From Nitrospira sp. LK70 (GTDB lineage: Bacteria > Nitrospirota > Nitrospiria > Nitrospirales > Nitrospiraceae), in the NCBI GenBank assembly GCA_011090425.1, contig PHGD01000030.1:1-38671 (forward strand): a stretch of DNA of 38,671 nucleotides, written 5' to 3'. Numbering within the stretch: the stretch's first letter is position 1; the number at the start of each line of letters is the position of its first letter. The translations under genes were made by a program, and so were the position numbers. The notes under the pieces were generated by a model that saw nothing but the letters and a program-made list of their open reading frames with translations, was not told the origin of the DNA and ran no database searches. Of this stretch, positions 1-8,698 are shown in pieces.

Positions 1-1286
1 GGCTGGATTTTAGTTTCCGTTGGATGGACGGCATCGTGAATTTTGACGGATTTGCGTTTAATCCAGTCACCTTTGCCTCCGATCCGGCGGATGTGTTGGG
101 AGCAGGATCACAAAGCACGCAATACGTCTACGCAGGCACCTATGTGCAACCGATGACCACCTGGTGGTCGCAACAGCTGACCTTGTCACGAGCGACCGAC
201 AATCTTGTGAGCAACGGGGGAACGGTCGAACGTAACCTCGTGACCGGAGCGACAGGACCGATCGGGTTTCCCTTTATGTCTCAAATTGAGACAACGAGCA
301 ACCGGATTGAATGGCAGCACAATATCCAGGTCGGCAAACCGTTATTGTTGACGGCGGGCTATCAGTTTCGGGAGCAGAAAGGCAGCAATATGGATCTGCT
401 CACGCAGGCCGCTACCTTTTCAGATAAGACCCTCAGCAGCCAAGCAGGATTCGGAGAAGCTCAATTGAATCTCTGGGATCGTTTGTTCGGAACCGCCGGT
501 GTTCGGTATGACGCGTACAACGTCTTCGGAAGCGCCACAACGTATCGTGTGACTGGTGGGTATCTGGTCAAGGAAACCGGCACAAAGCTGCGCGGGAGCT
601 ATGCGACCGGATTTCGTGCGCCGACGATCAACCAGTTGTATTTTCCTGGTTTCGGCAATCCGAATCTGCAACCGGAAAAGAGCCAATCGTTGGATGCTGC
701 CCTCGAACAGTCGCTGCCTCATGATCGAGGCAGCATCAGTGTCGGATATTTCTGGACGCGCTATCGTAACCTTATCTTGTCGGTGTTCGATCCGACCGAG
801 TGTACGGCTCCTAATTCGTTCGGGTTCTGTGCTCAGAATGCGGGGTTGGCTAGGGCTCAAGGCGTAGAAGTGACCACGAAGCTGAAAGTGCTTCGCGACA
901 AACCATGGATAAAAAACTTGGATCTGCTTGTCCAATATACCTACGCGGCTACGCAGGATCTCAGCAGCGGTCCCGATATACGTCTTCCCAAGTGGCCGCT
1001 CAATCAAGTTTCGACGGTCATCAGCTATCAGCCCATCGATGGTCTGCGCGCCAATCTGGAGGGGCGCTACTTTGGCCAGCGATTCAACAGCGTTGGGAAT
1101 GAAGGATCGATCCCGGCTTTTTTGGTCTGGAATCTGTCCGCAAGTTACGATGTCACGAAACAGATCCAGGCCTACTTGCGTGCCGACAACATCTTCAATG
1201 AAGAGTACGAAGAAGTTCTTTACTTCGGCACACCGATCCGTTCGATTTTCGGGGGCCTGCGCATGAATTACGATCTTCCGATCTAG
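1..1286 (+). CDS. TonB-dependent outer-membrane receptor, C-terminal part (BtuB-like)
   Basis: The reading frame is open from the first full codon (position 3), so the true start and the N-terminal plug domain lie upstream of the window. About 427 residues are visible. They look like the transmembrane beta-barrel of a TonB-dependent receptor: alternating aromatic and polar strands, the RGSYATGFRAPTINQLY segment followed by NPNLQPEKSQSLD, and a C-terminal RADNIFNEEYEEV segment. These are typical barrel signatures of siderophore and vitamin B12 receptors. The barrel ends in DLPI rather than the common terminal Phe/Trp. The stop (TAG) is 6 nt before the cobyrinate amidase gene, so it is the proximal visible member of the B12 operon. 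A role in cobalamin or cobinamide import is inferred from this context; a siderophore receptor remains possible. Confidence 0.85.
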   Translation, partial: LDFSFRWMDGIVNFDGFAFNPVTFASDPADVLGAGSQSTQYVYAGTYVQPMTTWWSQQLTLSRATDNLVSNGGTVERNLVTGATGPIGFPFMSQIETTSNRIEWQHNIQVGKPLLLTAGYQFREQKGSNMDLLTQAATFSDKTLSSQAGFGEAQLNLWDRLFGTAGVRYDAYNVFGSATTYRVTGGYLVKETGTKLRGSYATGFRAPTINQLYFPGFGNPNLQPEKSQSLDAALEQSLPHDRGSISVGYFWTRYRNLILSVFDPTECTAPNSFGFCAQNAGLARAQGVEVTTKLKVLRDKPWIKNLDLLVQYTYAATQDLSSGPDIRLPKWPLNQVSTVISYQPIDGLRANLEGRYFGQRFNSVGNEGSIPAFLVWNLSASYDVTKQIQAYLRADNIFNEEYEEVLYFGTPIRSIFGGLRMNYDLPI

Positions 1287-1292
1287 AAGACG

Positions 1293-2687
1293 ATGAGACA
1301 TTACCCACGATTGGTCATTGCCGGTACGTCCAGCGGCGTCGGCAAGACGACGGCGACATTGGCGATTCTGGCGGCCTTGCGTGAGCGAGGCCGCCTGGTC
1401 CAGCCGTTCAAGGTCGGGCCGGACTTTATCGACCCGAGTCATCACCGGTCGGTCACCGGCCGTCCGTCTCGAAATCTTGACGGGTGGATGCTGGGGGCGG
1501 ACCTGAATCGTTCGATCTTTGCTCGTGCCGCGGCCGATGCGGACATCTCCATTATCGAAGGTATGATGGGGCTGTTTGACGGCAGCTCGCCGGTGAACGA
1601 GGTGGGCAGCACCGCTGAATTGGCGAAGCAATTGAACGCCCCCGTGCTGCTCGTTGTCGACGGAAGTGCGATGGCCCGTTCCGCTGCGGCGATGGTAATT
1701 GGTTACGCCCGCTTCGACCCGGTGGTTCGTGTGGCGGGGGTGTTGTTCAATCGTGTCGGAAATGAGGGACATTACCGATTACTGAAGGCGGCGGTAGAAC
1801 AGGTGACGGATGTGGTTCCTGTCGGATATTTGCGTTCGGATCCCGCTCTGACTATTCGCGATCGGCATCTCGGGTTGATCCTCGCCTTGGAGCAAGGCGA
1901 GGATCAGCTCTACCGGCGATTAGCGAAGGTTGCGTTGGAAACGGTCGATCTTGATCGTATCGAAGCCCTTGCCCGTTCGAGCGAGACATTTTCGGCAGCA
2001 GCGTCTCCGCCGGTCATAAAGAGCATCGGTCGTACGGTTCGAATCGGCGTGGCACAGGATCGAGCGTTTTGCTTTTACTATCCGGATAATCTTGAGTTAC
2101 TGGAAGCTGCCGGCGCTGAAGTCGTGACGTTTTCTCCGTTGAACGACCATCTATTGCCGGACATCGAGATGTTGTATCTTGGAGGTGGATATCCGGAATT
2201 GCATGGCAAGGCTCTGGCCGAGAACGCAGCGATGCGAGCAGCCATCAAGCAGTTTGCTGAGCGTGGCGGCGCGATCTATGCTGAGTGCGGCGGGATGATG
2301 TATCTCACGGAATCGATCCGTGATTTCAATGGCTGCTCGCATGGGATGGTCGGGATCTTTCCGGCTGAAGCAGTCATGCGGAAGGAAAGCCTCATGTTGG
2401 GATATAGAACGGTGGAATGTTCACGACGCTGCATGCTTGGTGACATCGGCGTCACGGCACGAGGCCATGAGTTCCATTATTCCACGTTGGTTGCGAGGGG
2501 GGCGCTGCGATATTCCTGCGCGCTGAGCGATGCCGGAGGGCTTTCAAAGGGACAGGATGGACTCACAGCCGGCAACGTGTTGGCGCTCTACACCCATCTG
2601 CACTTTGCGAGTCAGCCACAGGTCGGGACAGCGCTGGTGGATGCTGCTCGTCAATCTGCTGGTCGGATGTCCAGAGGGGTGAGTTGA
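1293..2687 (+). CDS. cbiA: Cobyrinate a,c-diamide synthase (CbiA/CobB)
   Basis: A 464-residue cytoplasmic enzyme that amidates the a and c carboxylates of (hydrogeno)cobyrinate using ATP and glutamine. The N-terminal dethiobiotin-synthetase-like domain has the P-loop GTSSGVGKTT (residues 11-20) and the family motif KVGPDFIDPSHH. The C-terminal class I glutamine amidotransferase domain has the LYLGGGYPEL motif and the nucleophile Cys332 in AECGGMMYL, with a THLHF histidine motif near the end. Length matches the family (about 450-470). It begins 6 nt after the receptor gene with only a weak Shine-Dalgarno, which suggests coupling. The name cbiA rather than cobB depends on whether the organism uses the anaerobic or aerobic route, which this window cannot show. 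Confidence 0.95.
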   Translation: MRHYPRLVIAGTSSGVGKTTATLAILAALRERGRLVQPFKVGPDFIDPSHHRSVTGRPSRNLDGWMLGADLNRSIFARAAADADISIIEGMMGLFDGSSPVNEVGSTAELAKQLNAPVLLVVDGSAMARSAAAMVIGYARFDPVVRVAGVLFNRVGNEGHYRLLKAAVEQVTDVVPVGYLRSDPALTIRDRHLGLILALEQGEDQLYRRLAKVALETVDLDRIEALARSSETFSAAASPPVIKSIGRTVRIGVAQDRAFCFYYPDNLELLEAAGAEVVTFSPLNDHLLPDIEMLYLGGGYPELHGKALAENAAMRAAIKQFAERGGAIYAECGGMMYLTESIRDFNGCSHGMVGIFPAEAVMRKESLMLGYRTVECSRRCMLGDIGVTARGHEFHYSTLVARGALRYSCALSDAGGLSKGQDGLTAGNVLALYTHLHFASQPQVGTALVDAARQSAGRMSRGVS

Positions 2688-2689
2688 TT

Positions 2690-2776
2690 GTGGCAGCCGA
2701 TCTTGTGAGAGAGTTGAGGCAGGGGAAGCATCCCTTCCGAAGTGACATCAAAGCGCAGCCGGGGGTTGAATTGTGA
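2690..2776 (+). CDS. Possible 28-residue ORF coupled to the CWC gene
   Basis: A GTG-started frame begins 2 nt after the cbiA stop and ends in TGA overlapping the GTG start of the next gene (GTGA). The peptide would be VAADLVRELRQGKHPFRSDI plus eight residues. It fills nearly the whole gap between cbiA and the CWC gene. No family is recognised. It could be a real small protein, a leader for translational coupling, or chance; there is no clear ribosome-binding site of its own. Confidence 0.25.
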   Translation: MAADLVRELRQGKHPFRSDIKAQPGVEL

Positions 2777-2967
2777 GAGGACCGATCCAGAAAACCTGTG
2801 AGCACTGCGGACAAGCGTTTGAGTGCGGTGGCTACCAGTGCTGGTGTGGCAAGATCGGCATTACTGAGCAGCAGATGGTTTGGATCGCAACACGCTATCA
2901 GGAATGTCTTTGTCCCGTCTGTTTGAAAAAAATCGCGACCGGTGAGCTGGGGATTCGCCCATCATGA
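2773..2967 (+). CDS. Small cysteine-rich CWC-type protein
   Basis: A 64-residue protein with eight cysteines (C9, C12, C18, C23, C25, C45, C47, C50). It opens with a CxxC pair, carries the CWCG core that names the CWC family, and ends with a CLCPVCL cluster. Such an arrangement suggests zinc or metal binding. The GTG start overlaps the stop of a possible upstream micro-ORF. It sits inside the B12 operon between cbiA and bluB. Its function is unknown; a metal-handling role, perhaps linked to cobalt or to a corrinoid enzyme, would be speculation from context only. Confidence 0.8.
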   Translation: MRGPIQKTCEHCGQAFECGGYQCWCGKIGITEQQMVWIATRYQECLCPVCLKKIATGELGIRPS

Positions 2968-2996
2968 ACGAGTGGTGTCACGGAGTGTCCTGAGTA

Positions 2997-3680
2997 ATGC
3001 GGGTTGAAGGCCGGTTTTCGAATGCGGAGCGTACAGCGGTGTACCGCGCGATCTTCGAGCGCCGTGATGTCCGCCGCAACTTTCTGCCGACGCCGATTCC
3101 GGATGACATTGTGAAGCGTGTGTTGACCGCCGCCCACCATGCCGGGTCTGTTGGATTCATGCAGCCATGGGATTTTGTAGTAGTCAGGGATCGCACAATC
3201 AAGAGTGCGGTGAAAAAATTGTTCCAGCAAGCCAATGCCGAAGCCGCAACACGGTACCAAGGTAAACGCGCTGCGCTCTACCGAAACCTCAAGCTGGAGG
3301 GGATCGAGGAAGCCCCGATCAATATCGGCGTGACTTGCAGCCGTCAGCGGGGAGGTCCCCATGTGCTGGGTCGCTCCATGGTGCGTGACACGGACCTCTA
3401 TAGCACTTGCTGCGCCATACAAAACCTGTGGCTGGCCGCACGTGCGGAAGGTATCGGAGTGGGCTGGGTCAGCATTCTCGATCACAGCGCCTTGAAACGC
3501 TTGTTGAGAGTGCCTAATTCGGTCAAAGTACTGGCGTATCTTTGTCTGGGGTATGTATCGAACTTTGCGACACGGCCGGATTTGGAACGTGCCGGATGGC
3601 GAGAACGGATTCCCCTGGACCATCTCATTCACTATGAGTCCTGGGGCCGGACAGTGACGGAGCGTAAGGGGAAACGGTAA
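2997..3680 (+). CDS. bluB: 5,6-dimethylbenzimidazole synthase BluB
   Basis: 227 residues, in the size range expected for BluB. It is a flavin-destructase of the nitroreductase fold that cleaves reduced FMN with O2 to make the lower-ligand base DMB. Visible features are RAIFERRDVRRNFLPTPIP near the N-terminus (nitroreductase FMN-phosphate region), the BluB-typical SVGFMQPWDFV segment, GRSMVRDTDLYS, and GIGVGWVSILD. The O2 requirement fits an aerobic or microaerobic lifestyle. The stop and the start of the adenosyltransferase gene overlap by one base (TAATG). Annotation as a generic nitroreductase is unlikely given the B12 context and the GFMQPWDF motif. Confidence 0.93.
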   Translation: MRVEGRFSNAERTAVYRAIFERRDVRRNFLPTPIPDDIVKRVLTAAHHAGSVGFMQPWDFVVVRDRTIKSAVKKLFQQANAEAATRYQGKRAALYRNLKLEGIEEAPINIGVTCSRQRGGPHVLGRSMVRDTDLYSTCCAIQNLWLAARAEGIGVGWVSILDHSALKRLLRVPNSVKVLAYLCLGYVSNFATRPDLERAGWRERIPLDHLIHYESWGRTVTERKGKR

Positions 3681-4276
3681 TGCGGATTACGAAGGTCTAT
3701 ACCAGAACAGGCGATGCGGGAAAAACACGATTGGCCGGTGGACAGCAAGTATGGAAGGACAGCTTGCGCGTCGAAGCCTACGGGGCGGTGGATGAACTCA
3801 ATGCGTCGATCGGTGTGGTACGGGTCATCAATGCCGACATGAACGAAGCAGTTGAGGCAGCCCGGCAACTCGAAGCAGAGTTGCGCTGGGTGCAAAACAA
3901 ACTGTTCGACGTCGGAAGCATTCTTGCCACGGCGCCAGGGCAGACGTTCAAGAACATGCCGCAGGTGGCGGCGCAGGATGTTGCACGCTTGGAAAAACTG
4001 ATCGATCGCTGTCAGAAAGGTTTGGAGCCGCTCAAAGAGTTCATCCTGCCTGGAGGAGGAAAAGTATCCGGTTTTCTCCATCAAGCGAGGACGATCTGCC
4101 GCAGGGCCGAGCGGGTATGCGTCGCCCTATCGAAAGCTGAACCGGTCGATCCCACCATTATTAAGTTCGTCAATCGGCTGAGCGATACGCTGTTCGTCTT
4201 GGGTCGTTGGGTGGCGAAGACGCAGGGAGAGCCGGAGTTCTTATGGGAGCGCGATGTCGCAAAAAAAGCTGAGTAA
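3680..4276 (+). CDS. pduO: ATP:cob(I)alamin adenosyltransferase, PduO type
   Basis: 198 residues. It transfers the 5'-deoxyadenosyl group of ATP to cob(I)alamin or an incomplete cob(I)inamide. The N-terminal YTRTGDAGKTRLAGG motif is the ATP-binding signature of the PduO/MMAB family. It is followed by RVEAYGAVDELNASIGV, and by the C-terminal helices CRRAERVC and FVNRLSDTLFVLGRW with the conserved Arg residues. The start overlaps the bluB stop (TAATG) and the end overlaps cobU by 23 nt. No CobA/BtuR-type enzyme appears in the window, so this is presumably the enzyme that serves the pathway here. Confidence 0.94.
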   Translation: MRITKVYTRTGDAGKTRLAGGQQVWKDSLRVEAYGAVDELNASIGVVRVINADMNEAVEAARQLEAELRWVQNKLFDVGSILATAPGQTFKNMPQVAAQDVARLEKLIDRCQKGLEPLKEFILPGGGKVSGFLHQARTICRRAERVCVALSKAEPVDPTIIKFVNRLSDTLFVLGRWVAKTQGEPEFLWERDVAKKAE

Positions 4277-4814
4277 ACGTCGATCGGCGCGACGAGCAAC
4301 AGGCCGCATCATTCTCGTGCTTGGCGGAGCGTCATCAGGAAAAAGTGAGGCCGCTCTCAAACTAGCCGGCTCACGAGGCCCACGCGCATTCGTTGCCACG
4401 GGGCAGGGCTTAGATGATGAAATGGCGGCACGAATTGCTCGGCACCAGGCTACAAGGTCGAGGGATTGGGAGACCGTTGAAGAGCCGCTTGAAGTGGAGG
4501 CCTGGTTTGCCAAGCAGGGACCTCGGTACCGGACGATTCTCTTCGATTGCGTCACCCTGTGGTTGAGTAATTTGGTCGGAACCGGCCTAAAGGAATCGGT
4601 CGTTCTCGCCCGAGTTGGAACACTTTTGCAGAGGATGCGCACCGCATTGACCAGGGTCGTCATCGTCAGCAATGAGTTGGGCTTCGGGCTGGTTCCGGCT
4701 GAGCCGTCGGCGCGGGCATTTCGTGATCTTGCCGGACGGGTGAATCAGCAAATTGCCGTCGGGGCGGATGAAGTCCATTTAGTTGTCAGCGGAATATCCC
4801 TTCGCTTGAAGTGA
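4254..4814 (+). CDS. cobU: Adenosylcobinamide kinase / guanylyltransferase CobU (CobP)
   Basis: 186 residues; a bifunctional enzyme that phosphorylates adenosylcobinamide and then adds GMP to give AdoCbi-GDP. It has the P-loop [12 protein letters not shown], the [16 protein letters not shown] segment containing the His expected to be guanylylated, [12 protein letters not shown], and the C-terminal [11 protein letters not shown] and [13 protein letters not shown] motifs. A basic N-terminal extension of about 15 residues ([15 protein letters not shown]) precedes the P-loop strand, partly because the gene starts inside the end of pduO (23-nt overlap). A shorter start is possible but no better candidate with a ribosome-binding site is evident. 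Confidence 0.94.
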   Translation: MSQKKLSKRRSARRATGRIILVLGGASSGKSEAALKLAGSRGPRAFVATGQGLDDEMAARIARHQATRSRDWETVEEPLEVEAWFAKQGPRYRTILFDCVTLWLSNLVGTGLKESVVLARVGTLLQRMRTALTRVVIVSNELGFGLVPAEPSARAFRDLAGRVNQQIAVGADEVHLVVSGISLRLK

Positions 4815-4828
4815 GGAGAGGAGCCGTT

Positions 4829-5884
4829 ATGTCGATCCAGGACCTATGCCGTCGCATTCAGCCGCTCGATGGAAGTTTGTATGCGAAAGCAAAAGCTCGA
4901 TTGGATCGGTTGATCAAGCCGCCCGGCAGTCTCGGGCGCCTGGAAGAATTGGCGGCGTCCTACGTCGCTATCACCGGCGAGCTGAAGCCAAATGTTCCGC
5001 GCGCTGTGGTCTTTACCTTTGCCGCCGATCATGGAGTGGCTCTGGAAGGGGTGAGCGCTTACCCGCGGGAAGTCACGCCTCAAATGGTGTTGAATTTTCT
5101 ACGGGGTGGAGCAGGGGTGAATGTGTTGGCACGGCATGCCGGTGTGGACGTGAGAGTCGTGGATATCGGCGTCGATTATGAGTTCGGCGCCGTGTCTGGG
5201 CTGCTTGATCGAAAAGTCATGAAGGGTACGCGCAATCTAGCGATCGGGCCGGCGATGACGCGCGACCAAACGGAACAGGCTGTGATGGTCGGGGTCGAAC
5301 TGGCGACTGAGGCAGTGCGAGAAGGATTCGGACTGATTGGGACAGGTGAAATGGGTATCGGCAATACGACGCCCAGCGCAGCTATCACGGCGGTAATGAC
5401 CGGTCGACCTGCAGCAGAAGCGACTGGACGTGGGACCGGCATCGACGAGTCAGGCCGTCTACACAAGGTGGCGGTGATTCAGCAGGCGCTAGACCTGCAT
5501 CGCCCGAATCCGGCTGACGCGCTCGATGTCCTGACGAAGGTCGGGGGCCTAGAAATCGCTGGATTGGCCGGGCTGATACTTGGTGCAGCGGCGGCGCGGG
5601 TGCCTGTTGTGTTGGATGGATTTATTGCCGGTGCAGCGGCATTGATCGCTATTGGGCTTCAGCCATTGTGCCGTGAGTATCTAATCGCCTCCCATTGTTC
5701 GGTCGAGCGGGGCCATCGGATAGTCTTGGACCATTTGAGATTGAAACCGCTGTTGGATCTCGACCTGCGTCTTGGAGAAGGGACAGGGGCTTGTTTGGGG
5801 ATGGATCTGGTCTGTGCCGCGATCAAGATCTATACGGAGATGGCAACCTTCGATGAAGCAGGCGTGTCGGAGCGCAACAGATGA
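4829..5884 (+). CDS. cobT: Nicotinate-nucleotide:DMB phosphoribosyltransferase CobT
   Basis: 351 residues, the usual size. It activates DMB to alpha-ribazole phosphate using nicotinate mononucleotide. Motifs are [13 protein letters not shown] near the N-terminus, [59 protein letters not shown], and the catalytic-Glu region [11 protein letters not shown]. The ATG at 4829 is chosen over an in-frame GTG at 4811 because an AGGAGAGGAG ribosome-binding site lies 5-6 nt before it. The GTG start would sit within the end of cobU. Together with bluB it indicates DMB as the lower ligand. Confidence 0.95.
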   Translation: MSIQDLCRRIQPLDGSLYAKAKARLDRLIKPPGSLGRLEELAASYVAITGELKPNVPRAVVFTFAADHGVALEGVSAYPREVTPQMVLNFLRGGAGVNVLARHAGVDVRVVDIGVDYEFGAVSGLLDRKVMKGTRNLAIGPAMTRDQTEQAVMVGVELATEAVREGFGLIGTGEMGIGNTTPSAAITAVMTGRPAAEATGRGTGIDESGRLHKVAVIQQALDLHRPNPADALDVLTKVGGLEIAGLAGLILGAAAARVPVVLDGFIAGAAALIAIGLQPLCREYLIASHCSVERGHRIVLDHLRLKPLLDLDLRLGEGTGACLGMDLVCAAIKIYTEMATFDEAGVSERNR

Positions 5885-6645
5885 CGACCTTGGTTCGTCC
5901 GTTCCTCTTCGCATGGCACTTTTTGACTGCGGTTCCCCTCAGTCGGAGCCATCACGAGCCAACGGCTATGGAGTTGGCCTCATCGATGGCCTGGTATTCC
6001 ACCGTCGGTCTTCTGATCGGTGGGACATTAGCACTGGCGGACGCGGTGCTGACGAAGCTGTTTGCGCCAGTAGTTGTGAATGTCTTATTGCTCGTGCTGC
6101 TCATTGCCTTCACTCGAGGATTACATCAGGACGGCCTGGCCGACACGCTTGACGGGATTGCCGGTGGCAGAACATCGGCTGCTCGCCTGGCCATCATGCG
6201 CGACCCGAGGATCGGGGCGATCGGAGCGACCGGCCTGTTTTTGTCGTTGATTCTCCGCTATGCAGCGCTCATGGCCCTCCCACAGCCTCTCCGTGTGCCG
6301 GCTCTTGTCTGTATGCCGGCGCTCGGCCGTTGGACGATGGTCACCCTAGCCTGGCTGTCTCCTTATGCAAGGACAGAGGGAGGCTTGGCAGCGCCGTTCC
6401 TCGTTCATTTGTCCTTTCTTCACGTGCTGGGATCGACATTGGTGCTTGTCGCAGCGCTCATGCTGGCGTTCGGTATCTCCGGGGCAGTAGCAATACTTGT
6501 TGGCGGTAGCGTCGTGATCGTTATGGTTCAAGCAGGTTGTCGAACCTTGTTCGGTGGGATTACGGGGGATACGTTAGGGGCAACGAACGAACTTGTAGAG
6601 ATCCTTTTCTTGCTCATCGTTCCGCTGGTGCTCGTCCTGTCATGA
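5881..6645 (+). CDS. cobS: Adenosylcobinamide-GDP ribazoletransferase CobS (cobalamin synthase)
   Basis: 254-residue polytopic inner-membrane enzyme that joins AdoCbi-GDP with alpha-ribazole (phosphate). The signature [16 protein letters not shown] region, with its acidic Mg-binding residues, is followed by [17 protein letters not shown]. Several hydrophobic helices follow, and a late [16 protein letters not shown] motif is typical of the family. It is coupled at both ends by ATGA overlaps: its start overlaps the cobT stop and its stop overlaps the cbiB start. Confidence 0.95.
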   Translation: MTTLVRPFLFAWHFLTAVPLSRSHHEPTAMELASSMAWYSTVGLLIGGTLALADAVLTKLFAPVVVNVLLLVLLIAFTRGLHQDGLADTLDGIAGGRTSAARLAIMRDPRIGAIGATGLFLSLILRYAALMALPQPLRVPALVCMPALGRWTMVTLAWLSPYARTEGGLAAPFLVHLSFLHVLGSTLVLVAALMLAFGISGAVAILVGGSVVIVMVQAGCRTLFGGITGDTLGATNELVEILFLLIVPLVLVLS

Positions 6646-7598
6646 CAGGAAGCGAGCTCCTCCTCGCAGCAGGTGTCGATGCCGTCGCCGGGGATCCTCG
6701 ATGGTTTCCCCATCCCGTTCGCGCGATAGGGACAGTGATTGCCTGGTGCGATAAAAACGCCAGAACATTCTGTCGTAATTCCTATGCCTTACGTGCATAC
6801 GGTGTCTTGCTGGCTCTCGGTTTGCCATTGGGTGTGTTCGCTCTCTCTCGCGAAGCCGTCACCATGGCTGAGGGTATAGCCTGGTGGTTCGGAAGCCTCT
6901 TGTCGATCGCCATGGGGTGGACCACACTTGCCGGCCGTGATTTATGGGATCACGTTCATGAGGTAAGGAGGCGACTTGAACAGGACGACCTTACTGGCGC
7001 TCGTCACGCCGTGAGCAGGATCGTCGGGCGGGATACCGAGCGGTTGTCGGAAGAGGAAGTTGTTCGGGCAACGATTGAAACAACTGCTGAAAGCACGAAT
7101 GATGGGATCATTGCGCCGTTGTTTTATCTTGTCGTGGGTGGAGCGCCTCTCGCGCTTGCGTACAAGGCGGTGAACACATTGGATTCCATGATCGGTCACA
7201 AGAACGAACGGTACATGGATTTCGGCTGGGCCTCCGCTCGGTTGGACGACCTGGCCAACTGGATTCCAGCCCGTCTGTCCGCCGTCCTTATTGTCCTTGC
7301 AGCCGGTCTGGTCATAGGCAGCAGTGCGCCTATCAGAACGGGATGGCGTGTATTGTGGCGTCACGGCGGGAACCACCCAAGTCCCAACAGTGGACGGCCG
7401 GAGGCAGCGATGGCCGGCTCGTTGGACATTCAATTGGGAGGGATCAATTATTATGATGGCGTGCCCCACGAACGACCAGTGATCGGAACAGGCACCCGGC
7501 GGCTTGTTTTGATGGATCTTACGATCGCATCTCGGATTATGATTGTCGCCTGTCTTCTGGGTGTCATCCTTGCGGTAGGAACGGCGTGGCTCGTCTGA
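6642..7598 (+). CDS. cbiB: Adenosylcobinamide-phosphate synthase CbiB
   Basis: 318-residue membrane protein that attaches (R)-1-aminopropanol-2-phosphate to adenosylcobyric acid. Motifs are GDPRWFPHPVRAIG at the N-terminus, ESTNDGIIAPLFYLVVGG, YKAVNTLDSMIGHKNERY, NWIPARLSA and PSPNSGRPEAAMAGSL followed by QLGGINYYDG. All are characteristic of CbiB/CobD. The ATG at 6642 overlaps the cobS stop as ATGA and gives the canonical length. The longer frame opening at 6537 lies inside cobS and is not used. The substrate arm is supplied by the next gene product. Confidence 0.95.
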   Translation: MTGSELLLAAGVDAVAGDPRWFPHPVRAIGTVIAWCDKNARTFCRNSYALRAYGVLLALGLPLGVFALSREAVTMAEGIAWWFGSLLSIAMGWTTLAGRDLWDHVHEVRRRLEQDDLTGARHAVSRIVGRDTERLSEEEVVRATIETTAESTNDGIIAPLFYLVVGGAPLALAYKAVNTLDSMIGHKNERYMDFGWASARLDDLANWIPARLSAVLIVLAAGLVIGSSAPIRTGWRVLWRHGGNHPSPNSGRPEAAMAGSLDIQLGGINYYDGVPHERPVIGTGTRRLVLMDLTIASRIMIVACLLGVILAVGTAWLV

Positions 7599-8698
7599 AG
7601 TGTCAAATGCATGGCGGCAATATTTACGCAGCGTCGCGTGAACTTGGCCGGGACCTCACCAAACTCATTGACTTTAGTGCCAGTATCAATCCACTGGGGC
7701 CATCCCCACGCGTCTGGCGTGCCATCATCAATGCTCGTCACCTACTGACTCATTACCCCGACCCTGATTGTTGGGAACTCCGACAGGCACTTGCCAGGTT
7801 GTGCCAACGATCTCCGGCGCACATTGTTGTAGGAAACGGTTCGACGGAATTGATCGATGCGCTTCCTCGCGCACTCCGGATACAACATCTCCTAGTAGTG
7901 CAACCCACCTTCTCCGAATATGCGGCAGCGATGACACGAATCGGTGGGCGTATCAGCGCTGTATCGGCTGTGCGCGCCGAGCAATACGTGCAACCGATCG
8001 ATGGTCTCTGCCGCCTGATAGAGCAGAAGCGGAATGGATCGGACGCCTTCCATGGAGTCATGCTCTGCAACCCCAATAGTCCTAGTGGGCAAGCATGCTC
8101 TGTCGATGAGGTCTGGCGATTGGCGCAAGCCGTTCAACGACGTGGCCTGTGGTTGATGATCGATGAAGCGTTTGTCGATTATTGCCCAGAACGGTCATTC
8201 ATTCCCCAAGCGGCCTCATGGCCGCGTGTCGTGATCTTGCGTAGCCTGACCAAGTTCTACGCCTTACCAGGGTTACGGATTGGCTACGCAGTTGCACAGC
8301 CTTCCGTGATCGAGTTGTTACGTAGGCAAGTACCGCCATGGTCAGTGAATGTCATGGGGCAGGTGGCTGCGCTCGCAGCCTTGGAGGATTCGACCCATGC
8401 TCGAAAGAGCATGCAGTTTATGACGAAAGAACGAGAACGATTTGGAAAACTGCTTGCTGCCTTGCCCGGCTGTTCAGTGATGCCGACGCACGCCAATTAT
8501 TTCCTTATGGAGTTGCCTCGTGGCCGGCACGCGCGCGAAGTGACCGAGCAGTTGCGAACCGATGGACTGTTGATTCGCGACTGCTCATCCGTTCCAGGAT
8601 GCAACGCTCGTTCGATCCGGCTTGCCGTACGATCCCCACAAGAGAATGACCGGCTCATCCAAGTCTTGTCGATTCTGCTTCACCACGAAGCGTCGTGA
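7586..8698 (+). CDS. cobD: L-threonine-O-3-phosphate decarboxylase (CobD/CobC), PLP enzyme
   Basis: A fold-type I PLP aminotransferase-like enzyme that makes (R)-1-aminopropanol O-2-phosphate for CbiB. Evidence is the N-terminal HGGNIYAAS motif followed by LIDFSASINPLGPS, VGNGSTELID, NPNSPSGQ, and the PLP lysine K223 in RSLTKFYALPGLRIGY. The GTG start (7586) has an AGGA ribosome-binding site 5 nt upstream, overlaps cbiB by 13 nt, and leaves eight residues before HGGN, close to the Salmonella layout. ATG 7607, directly at HGG, is the alternative. A histidinol-phosphate aminotransferase misannotation is ruled out mainly by the N-terminal motif and the operon. Confidence 0.92.
   Translation: MARLKCQMHGGNIYAASRELGRDLTKLIDFSASINPLGPSPRVWRAIINARHLLTHYPDPDCWELRQALARLCQRSPAHIVVGNGSTELIDALPRALRIQHLLVVQPTFSEYAAAMTRIGGRISAVSAVRAEQYVQPIDGLCRLIEQKRNGSDAFHGVMLCNPNSPSGQACSVDEVWRLAQAVQRRGLWLMIDEAFVDYCPERSFIPQAASWPRVVILRSLTKFYALPGLRIGYAVAQPSVIELLRRQVPPWSVNVMGQVAALAALEDSTHARKSMQFMTKERERFGKLLAALPGCSVMPTHANYFLMELPRGRHAREVTEQLRTDGLLIRDCSSVPGCNARSIRLAVRSPQENDRLIQVLSILLHHEAS

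Noticed and set aside
1-1292. Cobalamin riboswitch for the B12 operon
   Set aside because: It would be expected upstream of the receptor gene, which begins outside the window; nothing resembling it is visible here.
420-1772. 450-codon open frame on the minus strand
   Set aside because: It runs antisense to both the receptor and cbiA, spans their boundary, and its translation has no recognisable motif and an Arg/His-rich composition typical of shadow frames.
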